Below, one piece after another: positions 63,438-64,000 of a DNA stretch of 64,000 bases. Both the position numbers and the translations under genes were made by a program. Positions within the stretch are counted from its first letter, which is position 1. Each line of letters opens with the position of its first letter. The stretch comes from Acidobacteriota bacterium (lineage in GTDB: Bacteria; Acidobacteriota; Terriglobia; Terriglobales; Acidobacteriaceae), in NCBI GenBank assembly GCA_003225005.1, contig QIAN01000107.1:85156-149155 (forward strand). The letters run 5' to 3'. The notes beneath the pieces are model-generated. The model was not told the origin of the DNA. It saw nothing but the letters and a program-made list of their open reading frames with translations, and ran no database searches.

Positions 63438-64000
63438 TTAGGCAAAAAATCTAGGAAGGTCCCCTTGTTCTCCCATTGCAAACGTAAGGCGCGGCGTTTG
63501 CAACATGTTCGCACTGATTGATCCGTAGATGGAGACCAAGATGCCTGCCGTCAAGAGCGATGCGCCGAGGGAACCAACTAGACGCTTTGCTACATCAGCG
63601 GCGGGCGTACTTGTTGCGGCTGCGTGCGGGAGTATATGAATGACGACATACTGCAAGGCAACGTACAAGAACGTCGCCGTTAGTAGGGCGATACAGAGTG
63701 CGATTGGAGCATCTTTGCGTGGATCACGTGTTTCCCCAGAAGGGAAGAGTGCTGATTCGAAACCGCCATAAGCATAGACAATGAGAATGAGTGCTTCGAA
63801 CCAGTCCGAAGCATGTGAAGAAACGGCATCTGGAGTCAAGGGGATAGCGGGGTAGATCAAGAGAGCAGCTAGTCCGCCAACAGTAAACAGCATTAGGAGA
63901 ATCAGCTTCGCGGCTGCAAAAAAGTTGTTGAGCAACATGCCTTTTGCCACGCCTAGATAATTGACAATCGCCAAGAAACTAATAAGGGCGAGCAAGATCG
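63438..64000 (-). pseudogene. APC-type permease, truncated at its 3' end and by the window edge
   Basis: The open frame enters from the right edge; about 185 residues of an APC carrier with six hydrophobic spans (LISFLAIVNYLGVAKGMLLN, LILLMLFTVGGLAALLIYP, FEALILIVYAYGGFESALFP with the conserved GGFE loop). It ends at LTFAMGEQGDLPRFFA followed by TAA, where intact permeases continue RVHPRFRTP and four more helices. The sequence beyond changes to a UPF0149 fragment, which marks a recombination joint. The start is outside the window. Confidence 0.75.

Noticed and set aside
1..64000. CRISPR array, rRNA genes or toxin-antitoxin pairs
   Set aside because: I saw no regularly spaced repeats, no rRNA-like stretches and no recognisable toxin-antitoxin genes.

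Overview
The window is a 64 kb piece of a GC-rich bacterial chromosome, most likely from an Acidobacteriota (Terriglobia-like) soil bacterium. That placement is inferred from the mix of gene families: a pqqBCDE cluster, many exported metallopeptidases, tandem PilZ proteins, a kinase/beta-propeller family, an SEC-C transposase and a lysine-rich 41-residue protein. No rRNA or taxonomic marker was searched. Most genes are housekeeping and intact, but the window carries an unusual load of interrupted or eroding genes.

Layout. 1-4.1 kb: an outer-membrane barrel protein, then a compact PQQ operon (pqqB-C-D-E, minus strand) in which I find no pqqA. 4.1-7.8 kb: PilZ protein, an fmdB-type zinc-ribbon gene with an in-frame amber codon, a YheT-like hydrolase, and a DUF1624-type membrane acyltransferase. 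7.9-9.3 kb: a 5'-truncated, frameshifted phage integrase beside tRNA-Arg(TCT), and an exported-protein gene split by TGA. 9.4-15.1 kb: purA, a monooxygenase, a tautomerase, ndk, sucD-sucC and trpD. 15.3-23.6 kb: a beta-CASP nuclease, a peptidase-like pseudoenzyme overlapping rlmB, a peroxiredoxin, ffh, a histone-deacetylase-family protein and an HspR-like MerR regulator. 24-28 kb: amino-acid permease and an insertion-sequence-like unit (DUF6788-type ORF plus SEC-C/DDE transposase, frameshifted). 28.0-32.2 kb: cupin, dnaJ, dnaK; dnaK has a sigma70-type promoter overlapped by a HAIR-like operator, which connects it to the HspR-like gene 9 kb away. 32.6-37.7 kb: a large membrane protein, a tiny basic protein, a ferredoxin/flavodoxin-reductase-like protein, glmS, purS and a conserved hypothetical gene.

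37.9-43.5 kb is a signalling block: an MHYT-PAS histidine kinase overlapping a FixJ-type regulator, followed by a decayed tandem copy of the end of that pair, then a LytTR regulator, an exported protein, a frameshifted GNAT gene and a thiolase. 44.9-47.5 kb is the ribosome-maturation cluster rpsP-khpA-rimM-trmD-rplS. 47.6-55.1 kb holds a double-PilZ gene cut short by TAA, rnhB, a Ser/Thr kinase/beta-propeller pseudogene, M28 and M61 peptidases and a probable broken small gene. 55.1-62.8 kb holds tmk and holB, two cell-wall enzymes (SLT transglycosylase, AMIN/amidase_3), a DUF6599-type exported protein, a candidate small RNA and a zinc-ribbon membrane protein. The right edge (63.0-64.0 kb) is scarred: a permease that stops mid-domain, a UPF0149 fragment and another fragment.

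The most informative signals are (i) three genes in which a single stop codon separates two clearly coding, in-frame halves, (ii) the HspR/HAIR link to dnaK, (iii) the decayed kinase/regulator duplicate, (iv) in-frame insertions within conserved enzymes (HDAC, TrmD, TrpD), and (v) an interspersed repeat that encodes part of a signal peptide. I did not find a clearly new multigene defence or metabolic system.
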